A DNA stretch of 60,737 bases from CAYSPG01 sp964432885 (GTDB taxonomy: Bacteria > Bacteroidota > Bacteroidia > AKYH767-A > OLB10), in NCBI GenBank assembly GCA_964432885.1, contig CAYSPG010000023.1, positions 1-60,737 of the forward strand, read 5' to 3'. Of this stretch, positions 26,483 to 34,730 are shown piece after piece. The translations under genes and the position numbers were made by a program. A model generated the notes under the pieces. It ran no database searches. It worked only from the letters and a program-made list of their open reading frames with translations, and was not told where the DNA came from. The first letter of the stretch is position 1. Every line of letters begins with the position of its first letter.

Positions 26483-26490
26483 TAAATTTG
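26483..26490 (+). promoter_or_regulatory. -7 promoter box abutting the start codon (leaderless)
   Basis: TAAATTTG, then 4 bases, then ATG of the aldehyde dehydrogenase: the same box and spacing as at 9480-9487. Confidence 0.5.
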
Positions 26491-26494
26491 CCCT

Positions 26495-27934
26495 ATGAAC
26501 ATTCTTAATTACATCAACGGGAAAATGGTAGAGCCTGTTGGAAAAACATATCTCGACAATGTAAATCCTGCCACAGGCGAAGTCTATTCTCATATACCTG
26601 ATAGTGATGAGCGTGATGTGCAAGTGGCTGTTGAAGCTGCAGAAAAAGCATTTCCTATTTGGAGTGTAACACCTGCAAAAAAACGCAGCGATATTCTTTT
26701 AAAAATTTGCGAACTCATCGAAAAAAATCTTGACAAGCTAGCCAAAGCGGAAAGCATTGATAACGGTAAGCCTGTTTGGCTTGCAAAACAAATTGACATA
26801 CCTCGTGCTGCTGCTAACTTTCATTTTTATGGCACTGGCATTTTGCATTTCGCGAGCGAGGCGCACCCAATGGAAAATACCGTTATCAATTACACATTGC
26901 ATCAGCCCATTGGTATTGCAGGTTGTATTTCTCCGTGGAATTTGCCGTTGTATTTATTTACATGGAAAATTGTTCCTGCCATTGCAACAGGAAATTGTGT
27001 GGTGGCAAAGCCAAGTGAAATTACTCCCATGACTGCATTTTTACTGAGCGAACTTTGCATAGAAGCAGGATTGCCTGCCGGAGTTTTAAATATTGTTCAC
27101 GGGCTTGGGCCAAAAGTTGGAAGTGCCATTACATCGCATCCAAAAATTCCAATAATAAGTTTTACAGGCGGAACAAAAACAGGAGAAGAAATTTCGCGCA
27201 TTGCCGCACCCATGTTTAAAAAACTTTCGCTCGAACTGGGTGGAAAAAACCCCAACATCATTTTTGCGGATTGTGATTTGGAACATGCTGTTGCAACAAG
27301 CATCAAATCTTCGTTTAGCAACCAGGGAGAAATTTGTTTGTGTGGCTCACGTATTTTTATTGAAAAATCTATTTACGAAAAATTTAAAACTGCCTTTATA
27401 GAAAAAACAAAAAAACTAAAAGTTGGCGACCCTGATGATGACACAAACTTTTTAGGTGCAATTGTATCTAAACAACACTATGTAAAAATTTTATCGTACA
27501 TAGAATTAGCAAAACAGGAAGGTGGAAAAATTTTACACGGAGGCAATGCTGTGAAAGGAACAGGCCGTTGCGAGAACGGATTTTTTATTGAGCCAACAAT
27601 TATTGAAGGACTTTCTTATGACTGTCGCACCAATCAGGAAGAAATTTTTGGCCCTGTTGTTACGCTCACACCATTTGAAAAAGAAGAAGATGCCGTGATG
27701 ATGGCAAACAGCACCAAGTATGGATTGGCTGCCATGGTGTGGACAACCAATTTAAATCGTGCACACCGTGTTGCATCTAATTTACATAGCGGAATTATCT
27801 GGATTAACTGCTGGTTGCTGCGCGATTTGCGAACACCGTTTGGCGGAGTAAAACAAAGCGGCATTGGCCGCGAAGGCGGATTTGAAGCATTTAAATTTTT
27901 TACAGAAGAAAAAAATGTTTGTATTAAACTTTAA
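26495..27934 (+). CDS. Aldehyde dehydrogenase, 2-aminomuconic-semialdehyde type
   Basis: 479 residues, NAD-dependent ALDH superfamily. Signatures: LSLELGGKNPNII (catalytic Glu) and SNQGEICLCGSRI (catalytic Cys), nucleotide loop SFTGGTKTGEE. The C-terminal WINCWLLRDLRTPFGGVKQS resembles ALDH8A1-type 2-aminomuconate semialdehyde dehydrogenases (NCWL..L..PFGG), which act right after ACMSD. An ACMSD gene sits at 20150, so oxidation of aminomuconate semialdehyde to aminomuconate is the likely reaction. The substrate is still an inference. A leaderless-type promoter box precedes it; the next gene starts 10 bases after its stop. Confidence 0.88.
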   Translation: MNILNYINGKMVEPVGKTYLDNVNPATGEVYSHIPDSDERDVQVAVEAAEKAFPIWSVTPAKKRSDILLKICELIEKNLDKLAKAESIDNGKPVWLAKQIDIPRAAANFHFYGTGILHFASEAHPMENTVINYTLHQPIGIAGCISPWNLPLYLFTWKIVPAIATGNCVVAKPSEITPMTAFLLSELCIEAGLPAGVLNIVHGLGPKVGSAITSHPKIPIISFTGGTKTGEEISRIAAPMFKKLSLELGGKNPNIIFADCDLEHAVATSIKSSFSNQGEICLCGSRIFIEKSIYEKFKTAFIEKTKKLKVGDPDDDTNFLGAIVSKQHYVKILSYIELAKQEGGKILHGGNAVKGTGRCENGFFIEPTIIEGLSYDCRTNQEEIFGPVVTLTPFEKEEDAVMMANSTKYGLAAMVWTTNLNRAHRVASNLHSGIIWINCWLLRDLRTPFGGVKQSGIGREGGFEAFKFFTEEKNVCIKL

Positions 27935-27944
27935 TAGTTATTTG

Positions 27945-28694
27945 ATGAAATGTAAACTACTGTTTATTTTTTGTTTTTTCATTTTTAACAAATCTTATTC
28001 GCAATCACTAGTTAAAGACTCGTGCATTTCATTTCCGTTTTTTGGAATTGGCATTGGCGCACACATGCCCGGTGGTGATATGAAAAAAAGATTTGGAAAC
28101 GATGTGGTGATACACGGATTGTTTGGCATTAAAACCTCAAAAAACTTTGTGTACAATGTGCAGGGTGGGTTTTTCTTTGGAAATAACGTAAAGGAAAACC
28201 AAATGCTTGCAGGCATAGCAACTTCAAGTGGCAATGTTATTGGCAGTGATGGACGATTAGCCGAAGTTCGTTTTTATGAGCGCGGTTGGCATGTGGATGT
28301 GGGATTTGGAAAAATTTTTTCTATAAAAAAACCAAACCCTAATTCGGGATTTATTGCAACCATTAATGGAGGATTTATTCAACACAAAATCAGAATTGAA
28401 AATCCGGGCAATACCGTTTACCAGCTAAACAAAAAATACCGAGAAGGATACGACAGGTTAACAAACGGAATCCAAATTCATGAGTTTATTGGTTTTATAT
28501 CGTTCGGAAATAAAAAGCTTATTAATTATTTTATAGGTTTTGATTTGATGCAGGGATTTACTGAGGGAAGAAGAAGTTACCAATACGATTTGATGATGGC
28601 AGATGATGAAAAGCGTGTTGATTTATTTTATGGGATAAAGGTTGGATGGATTTTACCTTTTTATACCAAGCCTGATAAGTTTTATTACAATTAA
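27945..28694 (+). CDS. Secreted beta-barrel-like hypothetical protein
   Basis: 249 residues starting MKCKLLFIFCFFIFNKSYSQ, a signal peptide cut before SLVKDSC. An ATG inside the preceding gene is possible but would put residues before the signal. The mature part alternates hydrophobic and glycine-rich strands (FFGIGIGAHMPGGDMKKRFG, FGIKTSKNFVYNVQGGFFFG, KLINYFIGFDLMQGF, FYGIKVGWILPFYTKPDKFY), typical of small outer-membrane barrels ending in aromatic residues. It follows the aldehyde dehydrogenase by 10 bases and could be in its operon. Function unknown. Confidence 0.65.
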   Translation: MKCKLLFIFCFFIFNKSYSQSLVKDSCISFPFFGIGIGAHMPGGDMKKRFGNDVVIHGLFGIKTSKNFVYNVQGGFFFGNNVKENQMLAGIATSSGNVIGSDGRLAEVRFYERGWHVDVGFGKIFSIKKPNPNSGFIATINGGFIQHKIRIENPGNTVYQLNKKYREGYDRLTNGIQIHEFIGFISFGNKKLINYFIGFDLMQGFTEGRRSYQYDLMMADDEKRVDLFYGIKVGWILPFYTKPDKFYYN

Positions 28695-28698
28695 AGTT

Positions 28699-28757
28699 GC
28701 CACGAATTACACTAATTTACACGAATTGGATTAGTGAAAATTAGTGTAATTCGTGGC
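28699..28757. repeat. 20-bp perfect inverted repeat (GCCACGAATT type)
   Basis: Arms at 28699-28718 and 28738-28757, perfect over 20 bp, with a 19-base loop that itself repeats the CACGAATT theme. It lies 4 bases after a stop and 15 before kdtA, so it could act as terminator or mRNA-stabilising hairpin. Confidence 0.85.
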
Positions 28758-28771
28758 TTAAATATTTACTG

Positions 28772-30013
28772 ATGCTTATTTACTCCATCGCCATGCGCCT
28801 GTATCATGCAGGAATTTTTGTTGCATCATATTTTAATCCAAAGGCGAAAGCGTGGATTGAAGGAAGAAAAAATATTTTTCAAAGCATCTCGGAAAAATTA
28901 AAAAACGATTCAGCAAAAAAAATATGGTTTCACTGTTCTTCGTTTGGCGAGTTTGAACAAGGGCGTCCTGTCTTACAGGAACTGAAAAGGCAATTCCCAC
29001 AGTATAAAATTATTCTCACATTTTTTTCTCCTTCAGGTTTTACGCAGGGATTGAAAGAACCCGCTGCCGATTATGTTTTTTATTTACCGATGGATAATTC
29101 TGCCAATGCAAAAAAATTAATTTCTCTTTTTAATCCTTCGCTAGCGGTTTTTGTAAAGTATGATTTTTGGTTTTGTTATATGAATGAATTGCACGAGCAA
29201 AAAATTCCTTTCGTTTACATCTCATCAAAATTTCGTGCAAGTCAATACTTTTTTAAATGGTATGGTCAACCTTTTTTAAACAAGCTAAAGCAGGCAACGC
29301 ATTTTTTTGTGCAGGACAGTGATTCAAAAAAATTATTATACGAAAATGGAATTGAGAAAGTAACAGTTTCAGGCGATACTCGATTTGACAGGGTAAGCCA
29401 GCTTCCTCAAATACCTTTTGCTGATGCTATCATTGAAAAATTTTCAGCTAATTCAAAAATTATTGTTGCAGGAAGTACCTGGCAACAAGACGATGAATTG
29501 CTTGTTGAGTATTTAAATTCATGCAATGAAAAAATAAAGCTGATTCTTGTTCCGCATGAGCTAAATGAAATGAAAATAAATTCCATCATTACCGGAAGTA
29601 AAAAGAAAGCTGTGCGCTATTCTAAAACCAATGCAGATGAAATCAGCAGCGCACAGGTTTTAATTATTGACACCATCGGAATGCTTTCAAAAATTTACCG
29701 GTATGGAAATATTGCCTACATAGGTGGTGGCTTCGGAAAAGGAATTCACAATACATTGGAAGCCGCTGTTTATGGTTTGCCTGTTTTGTTTGGGCCTAAT
29801 TACTCTAAATTTAAAGAGGCGAATGATTTAATTAAAATTCAAACAGCATTTTCGATTTCAAACTTTAAAGAATTAAAAATTAAACTAGATGAGTTGTTGA
29901 GTAATGACGGTTTGCGAAAATCAATTTCAGAAAAGAATAAAAAATTTGTAGAAGAAAATTCCGGAGCTACAGAAAAAATAATAAGCGCGATTAAAAAAAT
30001 AGAACACGGATGA
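28772..30013 (+). CDS. kdtA: 3-deoxy-D-manno-octulosonic acid transferase
   Basis: 413 residues, GT30. Transfers Kdo from CMP-Kdo to lipid A precursor at the inner membrane, building the LPS core. Visible: IWFHCSSFGEFEQGRPVL (the GE acid/base Glu region), FVKYDFWFCYMNEL, VSGDTRFDRV, VAGSTWQQDDELL, and the donor site GGGFGKGIHNTLEAAVYGLPV with LFGPNYSKFKEA. Start ATG 28772 (MLIYSIAMRLYHAGI) gives one N-terminal membrane segment. The last residues and stop are encoded by the left arm of a repeat element at 29997. Confidence 0.95.
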   Translation: MLIYSIAMRLYHAGIFVASYFNPKAKAWIEGRKNIFQSISEKLKNDSAKKIWFHCSSFGEFEQGRPVLQELKRQFPQYKIILTFFSPSGFTQGLKEPAADYVFYLPMDNSANAKKLISLFNPSLAVFVKYDFWFCYMNELHEQKIPFVYISSKFRASQYFFKWYGQPFLNKLKQATHFFVQDSDSKKLLYENGIEKVTVSGDTRFDRVSQLPQIPFADAIIEKFSANSKIIVAGSTWQQDDELLVEYLNSCNEKIKLILVPHELNEMKINSIITGSKKKAVRYSKTNADEISSAQVLIIDTIGMLSKIYRYGNIAYIGGGFGKGIHNTLEAAVYGLPVLFGPNYSKFKEANDLIKIQTAFSISNFKELKIKLDELLSNDGLRKSISEKNKKFVEENSGATEKIISAIKKIEHG

Positions 30014-30092
30014 CATGGATGCAAATGATTAATGCAGATTTAAAATTTTATCCGTGAAAATCCGCCTAATCCGCGTCATCCGTGTTCTATTT
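29997..30092. repeat. Inverted-repeat element carrying two stop codons
   Basis: Arms 29997-30020 and 30069-30092 match over 24 bp with two mismatches (AAATAGAACACGGATGAC...). The kdtA stop TGA (30011-30013) lies in the left arm and the tsaB stop (30087-30089, minus strand) in the right arm. The inner part has imperfect complementary segments. It likely serves as a two-way terminator. Confidence 0.8.
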
Positions 30093-30803
30093 AGGCTTTG
30101 CAACTGTCGGAACAAAATCTTTTAAATAATAAGGTTCGAAATACGCCACATCCTCAAATTCCTTCTTATTAAACTTTTCTTCGGCCAGCATAGCCATTCC
30201 TTTAGAGGAAATTAAAAACTCATCATAAAAAAAAGCATTCCTGTTGTTTTGTAAAAGAGGTTTTAATTTCTCAGCACCGTTTCCAAAAAAAACAATTTTA
30301 TTTTCGGCAATATGTTTTTCGAGAAACTGTTCATCAAGAATTACAGCTTTTGTTTCTTCTAAGTAATTTAACTCAGAATCAAATAAAGCAGTATAAACTT
30401 CCAGGCGCTTTGCATCAATCATTGGGCAGAACAATGTTTGAGGTTTGAGGTTTGAAGTTTGAGGTTTTTGCTCAGTTGAAAAATGGTCACAAGCTAAAAA
30501 TGCCATCAACTGCAATGTTGCAATTGATAGCAAAGGTTTTTCCAAAGCATAACACAATCCTTTTGCAGTGGCAACTCCTATTCGCAAACCTGTATAAGAA
30601 CCGGGGCCTTTACTTACAGCTATACCATCAAGTTGAGAAGGGGAAATTTTATTCTCTCTTAAAATTTTATCAATGTAAACCGTAAGTATGCTTGCATGCG
30701 AACGGCTGTTGTGTGTTTCTTCCGTGGCAATAACTTTTCCATCACGTGCCAGTGAAACTGAACAGGTGTCGGTAGCGGTTTCTATGAGGAGTAGTAATGC
30801 CAA
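30087..30803 (-). CDS. tsaB: tRNA threonylcarbamoyladenosine biosynthesis protein TsaB
   Basis: 238 residues. TsaB is the regulatory partner of TsaD in making t6A37 of ANN-decoding tRNAs. Features: LLLIETATDTCSVSLARDG at the start, GIAVSKGPGSYTGLRIGVA, LSIATLQLMAF, CPMIDAKRLEVYTALFD. A tandem repeat at 30437-30470 adds the in-frame peptide EQKPQTSNLKPQT between the two halves of the fold (about residue 112-124), probably a surface loop. The stop lies in a repeat arm shared with kdtA. The cupin gene lies 12 bases upstream in the same direction. Confidence 0.93.
   Translation of the reverse strand: MALLLLIETATDTCSVSLARDGKVIATEETHNSRSHASILTVYIDKILRENKISPSQLDGIAVSKGPGSYTGLRIGVATAKGLCYALEKPLLSIATLQLMAFLACDHFSTEQKPQTSNLKPQTLFCPMIDAKRLEVYTALFDSELNYLEETKAVILDEQFLEKHIAENKIVFFGNGAEKLKPLLQNNRNAFFYDEFLISSKGMAMLAEEKFNKKEFEDVAYFEPYYLKDFVPTVAKPK
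30437..30470. repeat. In-frame tandem repeat in tsaB
   Basis: Imperfect tandem copies of TTTGAGG / TTTGAAG (TTTGAGGTTTGAGGTTTGAA ...) encoding KPQTSNLKPQT on the minus strand. Confidence 0.7.
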
Positions 30804-30815
30804 TTGATTTTAAAA

Positions 30816-31208
30816 TTATTCAAGCATTATTCTGTCCTTACCATCAAAGTAAGGCGATTGCACAGATAAAATTTTTACAGGTTCATTAGAAGTTACTTTT
30901 AGTGCATGTGGCGTTTCTTTCGGAATAAAAATAATATCCCCTGTTTTTATCCTTCTTTTTTCTTTTCCTAAAATCATATCCCCTTCTCCGGAAATTACAT
31001 ATACATGCTCGCTATGGAACTGATGCTTGTGCAGCTTTACTTCCTTATGTATTACAATAAAAAAACTGCTTGCAAGCGAATCACCAAACAGACTCTTGTT
31101 GAAATTTTTTAAAGTATCATTAGGGATTGCAATAGTATCTGCCGATTGTATCTGAGCAGTTGCATTAATGCTGATAAGAAAAATAAAGGTAACTAAAATA
31201 TTTCTCAT
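30816..31208 (-). CDS. Secreted small cupin protein
   Basis: 130 residues with a signal peptide (MRNILVTFIFLISINATAQ). One conserved cupin barrel: KLHKHQFHSEHVYVISGEGD (metal His and Glu) and IPKETPHALKVTS (second His). A single metal, Fe, Mn or Zn, is usual in the family; the reaction is not predictable. It lies 9 bases downstream of the M28 peptidase and 12 upstream of tsaB on the same strand, so the three are likely one operon. Confidence 0.85.
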   Translation of the reverse strand: MRNILVTFIFLISINATAQIQSADTIAIPNDTLKNFNKSLFGDSLASSFFIVIHKEVKLHKHQFHSEHVYVISGEGDMILGKEKRRIKTGDIIFIPKETPHALKVTSNEPVKILSVQSPYFDGKDRIMLE

Positions 31209-31217
31209 GAGAAAAAA

Positions 31218-32933
31218 TTAAAACGTAACATCCGCTTCTTTTTCTTCTTTACCCCGCTGCACTTTTACTTTAGTGGTTTCGCCTTTCTTAAATTTGCTTA
31301 AGGCTTTCATGTAGCTCATCATATCAACCACTTTTACATCGCCCAGTTGAATTACCACATCACCTTTTAGCAATCCAGCCTTTGCCGCAGGCTTGCCATC
31401 TGTTACGCCATCAATGCGCATGCCGGCTCCTTCAAAAGCGTAATCAGGCACAACACCCAGCGTAACTTTAAAGCGTGGTGCGTCATCGTTGTTTGAGTCA
31501 TTTGTTTTTGTAAAAACAAGTTTGGGCTTTTCGTTTAGCTGTGAAATTAATTCCATCATAAAACGAAATATTTGCGCACAGCCTTTGTAATTGATTAAAT
31601 TTTCATCGTCACTGGGTTTGTGATAATCATTATGCGTGCCGCTAAAAAAATGAAGCACCGGAATATTTTCTAAATAAAACGAAGTGTGGTCAGAAGGCCC
31701 TACACCCGACTCGGTAGTTTTTGTACGCATGGAGTCAATCTGTATCTCTTTTAAAATTTCATTCCATGTTGCTGAAGTACCAATACCATTGATTAATAAA
31801 ACGGGTTCTTCGGGTTTTAAGCGACCCACCATATCCATGTTGATCATATAATTAATATCGGACAGTTTTACGGTTGGATTTTTTACAAAATGATTGGAGC
31901 CAAGCAATCCTTTTTCTTCTCCGCTAAAAGCCATAAACAAATAATTGTTTTTGGTAAGATTTGATTTTTTAATTATTCGCGCGATCTCAATTAACGCACC
32001 TATGCCGCTTGCATTATCATCGGCCCCGTTATGAATGGCAGCTTCGCCACGATATAATGAATGGCTATCACCAAAACCAAGATGATCATAATGCGCGCCA
32101 ATCACAACAATGCTTGCGGCATTGTTATTTATGTACCCTATTACATTGTGGCCTGTGCGTGTTTTCTTTTTTACATCAACTACTAAATCTACATTTACTT
32201 TAGTGGCATCCAGCAATGTTTTAGCTGCTTTTCCTTTTGCAAAAATTACAGGAATGGTGGATGGGGTAATTTTATTTTCAGTTTCTTTCTTTGGGTCGTC
32301 AATATCTTTATTGCTATTATAAAAAATAATTCCTGTGGCACCTTTTGCAATGGCATCATCAACACGTTTGCGTGTGTCGGCAAACTCTGCCCACTTGCTG
32401 TGCGGGTTATCACCTTCGGGTGTTGCAAAGTCAATCAAAAATATTTTTCCTGAAATATCTTTTTTGTCTTTGTAATCATCGCGCTCAAGCTTTTCGGCAA
32501 CCAACCCGCTGCCCACATTTACAACAGCACCTTTAATTTTTTCCGATGCATTTGAAATAGGCAAAGGATAATAATCTTCGCCCGGTTTAAAATCCAATCC
32601 GTTTAACGTAAGTTTATTTTCTTCACCTAATGTGCTGCCTGCATTAAAAGGAAACGCTTGTAGAAACCCCTCAGTACCTTTTGGTTCAACGCCAGCTTTT
32701 TTAAACTCAGCAATAATATATTCATAAGAAAGTTTTTCTCCGTTAGTTCCTGTTTCACGGCCTTCAAACTTATCGGATGCTAATGTTGTGATGTGCTGCT
32801 TTAAATTTTTTATCAATGCATTTTCATCCACTTTTATCTGTTGTGCAAATGAGAACGCGGATAAGAAAACAAAAAATAAAAAAAAGAAATTGAACGCAGA
32901 GGCGCTGAGACGCAGAGAATTTTTATTTATCAT
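31218..32933 (-). CDS. Secreted M28 metallopeptidase with PA and PDZ domains
   Basis: 571 residues. Start chosen at ATG 32933, since the longer frame (from 33002) would put 23 residues before the signal peptide. Domains: signal peptide to FAQQ; PA-type insert (about 150-265, GAVVNVGSGL); M28 catalytic domain with Zn ligands VIGAHYDHLG, HNGADDNASGIG, FSGEEKGLLGS, INMDMVGRL and PVLHFFSGTHNDYHK; C-terminal PDZ (about 480-571, GVVPDYAFEGAGMRIDGV, AGLLKGDVVIQLGD). An aminopeptidase acting in periplasm or outside. Its signal peptide n-region, NKNSLRLSASAFNF, is encoded by a dispersed repeat (32888-32923). Confidence 0.92.
   Translation of the reverse strand: MINKNSLRLSASAFNFFFLFFVFLSAFSFAQQIKVDENALIKNLKQHITTLASDKFEGRETGTNGEKLSYEYIIAEFKKAGVEPKGTEGFLQAFPFNAGSTLGEENKLTLNGLDFKPGEDYYPLPISNASEKIKGAVVNVGSGLVAEKLERDDYKDKKDISGKIFLIDFATPEGDNPHSKWAEFADTRKRVDDAIAKGATGIIFYNSNKDIDDPKKETENKITPSTIPVIFAKGKAAKTLLDATKVNVDLVVDVKKKTRTGHNVIGYINNNAASIVVIGAHYDHLGFGDSHSLYRGEAAIHNGADDNASGIGALIEIARIIKKSNLTKNNYLFMAFSGEEKGLLGSNHFVKNPTVKLSDINYMINMDMVGRLKPEEPVLLINGIGTSATWNEILKEIQIDSMRTKTTESGVGPSDHTSFYLENIPVLHFFSGTHNDYHKPSDDENLINYKGCAQIFRFMMELISQLNEKPKLVFTKTNDSNNDDAPRFKVTLGVVPDYAFEGAGMRIDGVTDGKPAAKAGLLKGDVVIQLGDVKVVDMMSYMKALSKFKKGETTKVKVQRGKEEKEADVTF
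32888..32923. repeat. Dispersed CGCAGAG repeat inside a signal peptide
   Basis: TTGAACGCAGAGGCGCTGAG then ACGCAGAGAATTTTT; same family as 26431-26463 in the opposite sense. Encodes NSLRLSASAFNF of the M28 peptidase. Confidence 0.7.
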
Positions 32934-32985
32934 TTTAAATAGTCTTTTTATTTTTTTTACTAAATCATTTCCCCTAAATCCTACA

Positions 32986-33534
32986 TTACTTACTTTCTTC
33001 AATTACTTTTTTAAGCAGTGCGTACATTTCCTGCTGCTGTTGTTGCATACTGCCTTCAAAAAACACAAACATCGAACGCCAAAACATATTTCCTCCTTTG
33101 TATTTGCAATGTGCAGTTATCTCCGTTGTGTTTCCTTTTGCAGTAAATCGTATTTCATTATCACTGTTCATCACATCATTGCTCAAATTAAATGCAAACA
33201 GTTCATTAGTTTTAAAAGCAGTAACGGTTTCTGTCATTACAATGTCACGTTCATGATCGCGAAACGTTGTTTTCCATTTGCTGCCCACTTCATTGGCTGC
33301 GCCACTTATGTTTTCCATTGATACCATGCCCGGCATCCACTCACGCATGCGGGTGGTATCATTAAAAATGGCAAATGTTTTTTCAACGGGTGCGTTAACA
33401 ACAATCGTGTTGGTGTATTCGCCTGTGGGGTGTATCAATCCCAAAATAAAAAAACTGGAGATAGCTACCAGCATTCCAATGCCGATGTATTTAAGCCCCC
33501 TAACCCCCGAAGGGGGAATTGCGAATTTAGCCAT
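32986..33534 (-). CDS. SRPBCC-family protein with repeat-derived N-terminus
   Basis: 182 residues. After one membrane segment (YIGIGMLVAISSFFILG) comes a START/SRPBCC fold: NTIVVNAPVEKTFAIFNDTTRMREWMPG, VGSKWKTTFRDHERDIVMTE, EIRFTAKGNTTEITAHCKYKG and a C-terminal helix MQQQQQEMYALLKKVIEES. It is a membrane-anchored small-ligand-binding protein; the ligand is unknown. Residues MAKFAIPPSGVRGLK are encoded by one arm of a 27-bp inverted repeat (33493-33519), so the present start may not be ancestral; the M at residue 21 is an alternative. It ends 52 bases before the M28 start. Confidence 0.75.
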   Translation of the reverse strand: MAKFAIPPSGVRGLKYIGIGMLVAISSFFILGLIHPTGEYTNTIVVNAPVEKTFAIFNDTTRMREWMPGMVSMENISGAANEVGSKWKTTFRDHERDIVMTETVTAFKTNELFAFNLSNDVMNSDNEIRFTAKGNTTEITAHCKYKGGNMFWRSMFVFFEGSMQQQQQEMYALLKKVIEESK

Positions 33535-33613
33535 GTAACTTTTGTAGTTATAAAACCAATATATAAAACTGAATTTCTGTTTTGTTATTCCCCCTTCGGG
33601 GGTTAGGGGGCTT
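33493..33613. repeat. REPIN-like pair of perfect 27-bp inverted repeats
   Basis: The 27-mer at 33493-33519 (AAGCCCCCTAACCCCCGAAG...) recurs exactly as its reverse complement at 33587-33613, 67 bases away. Each arm is itself palindromic (CCCCCGAAGGGGG). The pair carries the SRPBCC start codon in its interior and touches the stop codon of the deoxyhypusine-synthase-like gene. A related single copy lies at 46097-46122. Confidence 0.85.
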
Positions 33614-34587
33614 TACCAGCCCAGTATCCACCCAAACATCAGTGGGGCAACAATACTTGCATCACTTTCTACAATAAACTTTGGTGTATTAATATCTAAT
33701 TTTCCCCATGTAATTTTTTCATTGGGCACCGCCCCACTGTATGAACCAAACGATGTTGTGCTATCACTTATCTGGCAGAAATAACTCCAGAACGGTACAT
33801 CGTGCCACTCCAAATCCTGGTACATCATTGGCACCACGCATATTGGAAAATCACCTGCTATGCCTCCGCCAATCTGAAAAAATCCTACCCCCTTGCCTGA
33901 TGAATTTGCACGATACCAATCCGTCAGCCACATCATATATTCAATGCCGCTTTTCATGGTGCTTGCTTTTAATTCTTTTTTAATACAGTACGATGCAAAA
34001 ATATTTCCCATCGTGCTGTCTTCCCAACCCGGCACTACAATAGGAATATTTTTTTCGGCCGCAGCCAGCATCCAGCTGTTTTTTGGGTCTATTTCATAAT
34101 ACTGTTTCAAGTCGCCACTCAACAACATTTTGTACATGTACTCGTGCGGAAAGTATCTCTCGCCTTTATCTTCGGCTTGTTTCCATTGTTTGTGAATGTG
34201 TTTTTGCAATCTTCTGAAAGCTTCCTCTTCAGGAATACAAGTATCCGTTACACGATTGTAATGATTCTCTAACAAATCCCACTCATCTTGCGGAGTAAGG
34301 TCGCGGTAGTTGGGCACGCGCTTGTAGCTGTTGTGCGCCACAAGGTTCATAATATCCTCTTCCAGGTTGGCACCTGTGCACGAAATTATCTGCACCTTAT
34401 CGTTGCGTATCATCTCGGCCAGCGAAATGCCAAGCTCTGCAGTGCTCATCGCGCCAGCAAGTGTTATCATCATTTTTCCGCCAGCATCCATGTGCGATAC
34501 GTAAGCCTTAGCAGCATCCATCATGGCGGCTGAGTTAAAATGGAGATAATGCTTCTCCATAAATTGTGAAATAGGTCCTTTGGTCAT
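33613..34587 (-). CDS. Deoxyhypusine synthase-like protein
   Basis: 324 residues; start ATG 34585-34587 (MTKGPISQFMEKHY), not the upstream 34653, since a TACCTTTG box at 34606-34613 would place the transcript start between them. Fold evidence: GGKMMITLAGAMSTAELGIS, VQIISCTGANLEEDIMNLV, IPIVVPGWEDSTMGNIFA, GVGFFQIGGGIAGDFPI and, near the end, ITWGKLDINTPKFIVESD. The Lys of WGK aligns with the catalytic Lys of eukaryotic deoxyhypusine synthase. Bacteria lack hypusine, so this is probably a spermidine-dependent aminobutyl transferase (homospermidine or similar synthesis). The assignment to a specific product is open. Confidence 0.85.
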   Translation of the reverse strand: MTKGPISQFMEKHYLHFNSAAMMDAAKAYVSHMDAGGKMMITLAGAMSTAELGISLAEMIRNDKVQIISCTGANLEEDIMNLVAHNSYKRVPNYRDLTPQDEWDLLENHYNRVTDTCIPEEEAFRRLQKHIHKQWKQAEDKGERYFPHEYMYKMLLSGDLKQYYEIDPKNSWMLAAAEKNIPIVVPGWEDSTMGNIFASYCIKKELKASTMKSGIEYMMWLTDWYRANSSGKGVGFFQIGGGIAGDFPICVVPMMYQDLEWHDVPFWSYFCQISDSTTSFGSYSGAVPNEKITWGKLDINTPKFIVESDASIVAPLMFGWILGW

Positions 34588-34605
34588 TGGGTAAAATTTG
34601 GGCGA

Positions 34606-34613
34606 CAAAGGTA
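34606..34613 (-). promoter_or_regulatory. -7 box of the deoxyhypusine-synthase-like gene
   Basis: TACCTTTG on the minus strand, 18 bases before the chosen ATG. Confidence 0.5.
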
Positions 34614-34730
34614 AAAATTGGGGGCAAAGTGAAAGGCTCAATTTTTTTAGCATAAAAGTAACGCCCGGTTAATGTTTTACTAAAATAACCACGTAATATT
34701 TGTGCTGTTAAAATCACACATAACACAATA

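Noticed and set aside
32934..33002. Upstream start for the M28 peptidase at 33002
   Set aside because: It would add 23 residues before a good signal peptide and overlap the end of the SRPBCC gene.
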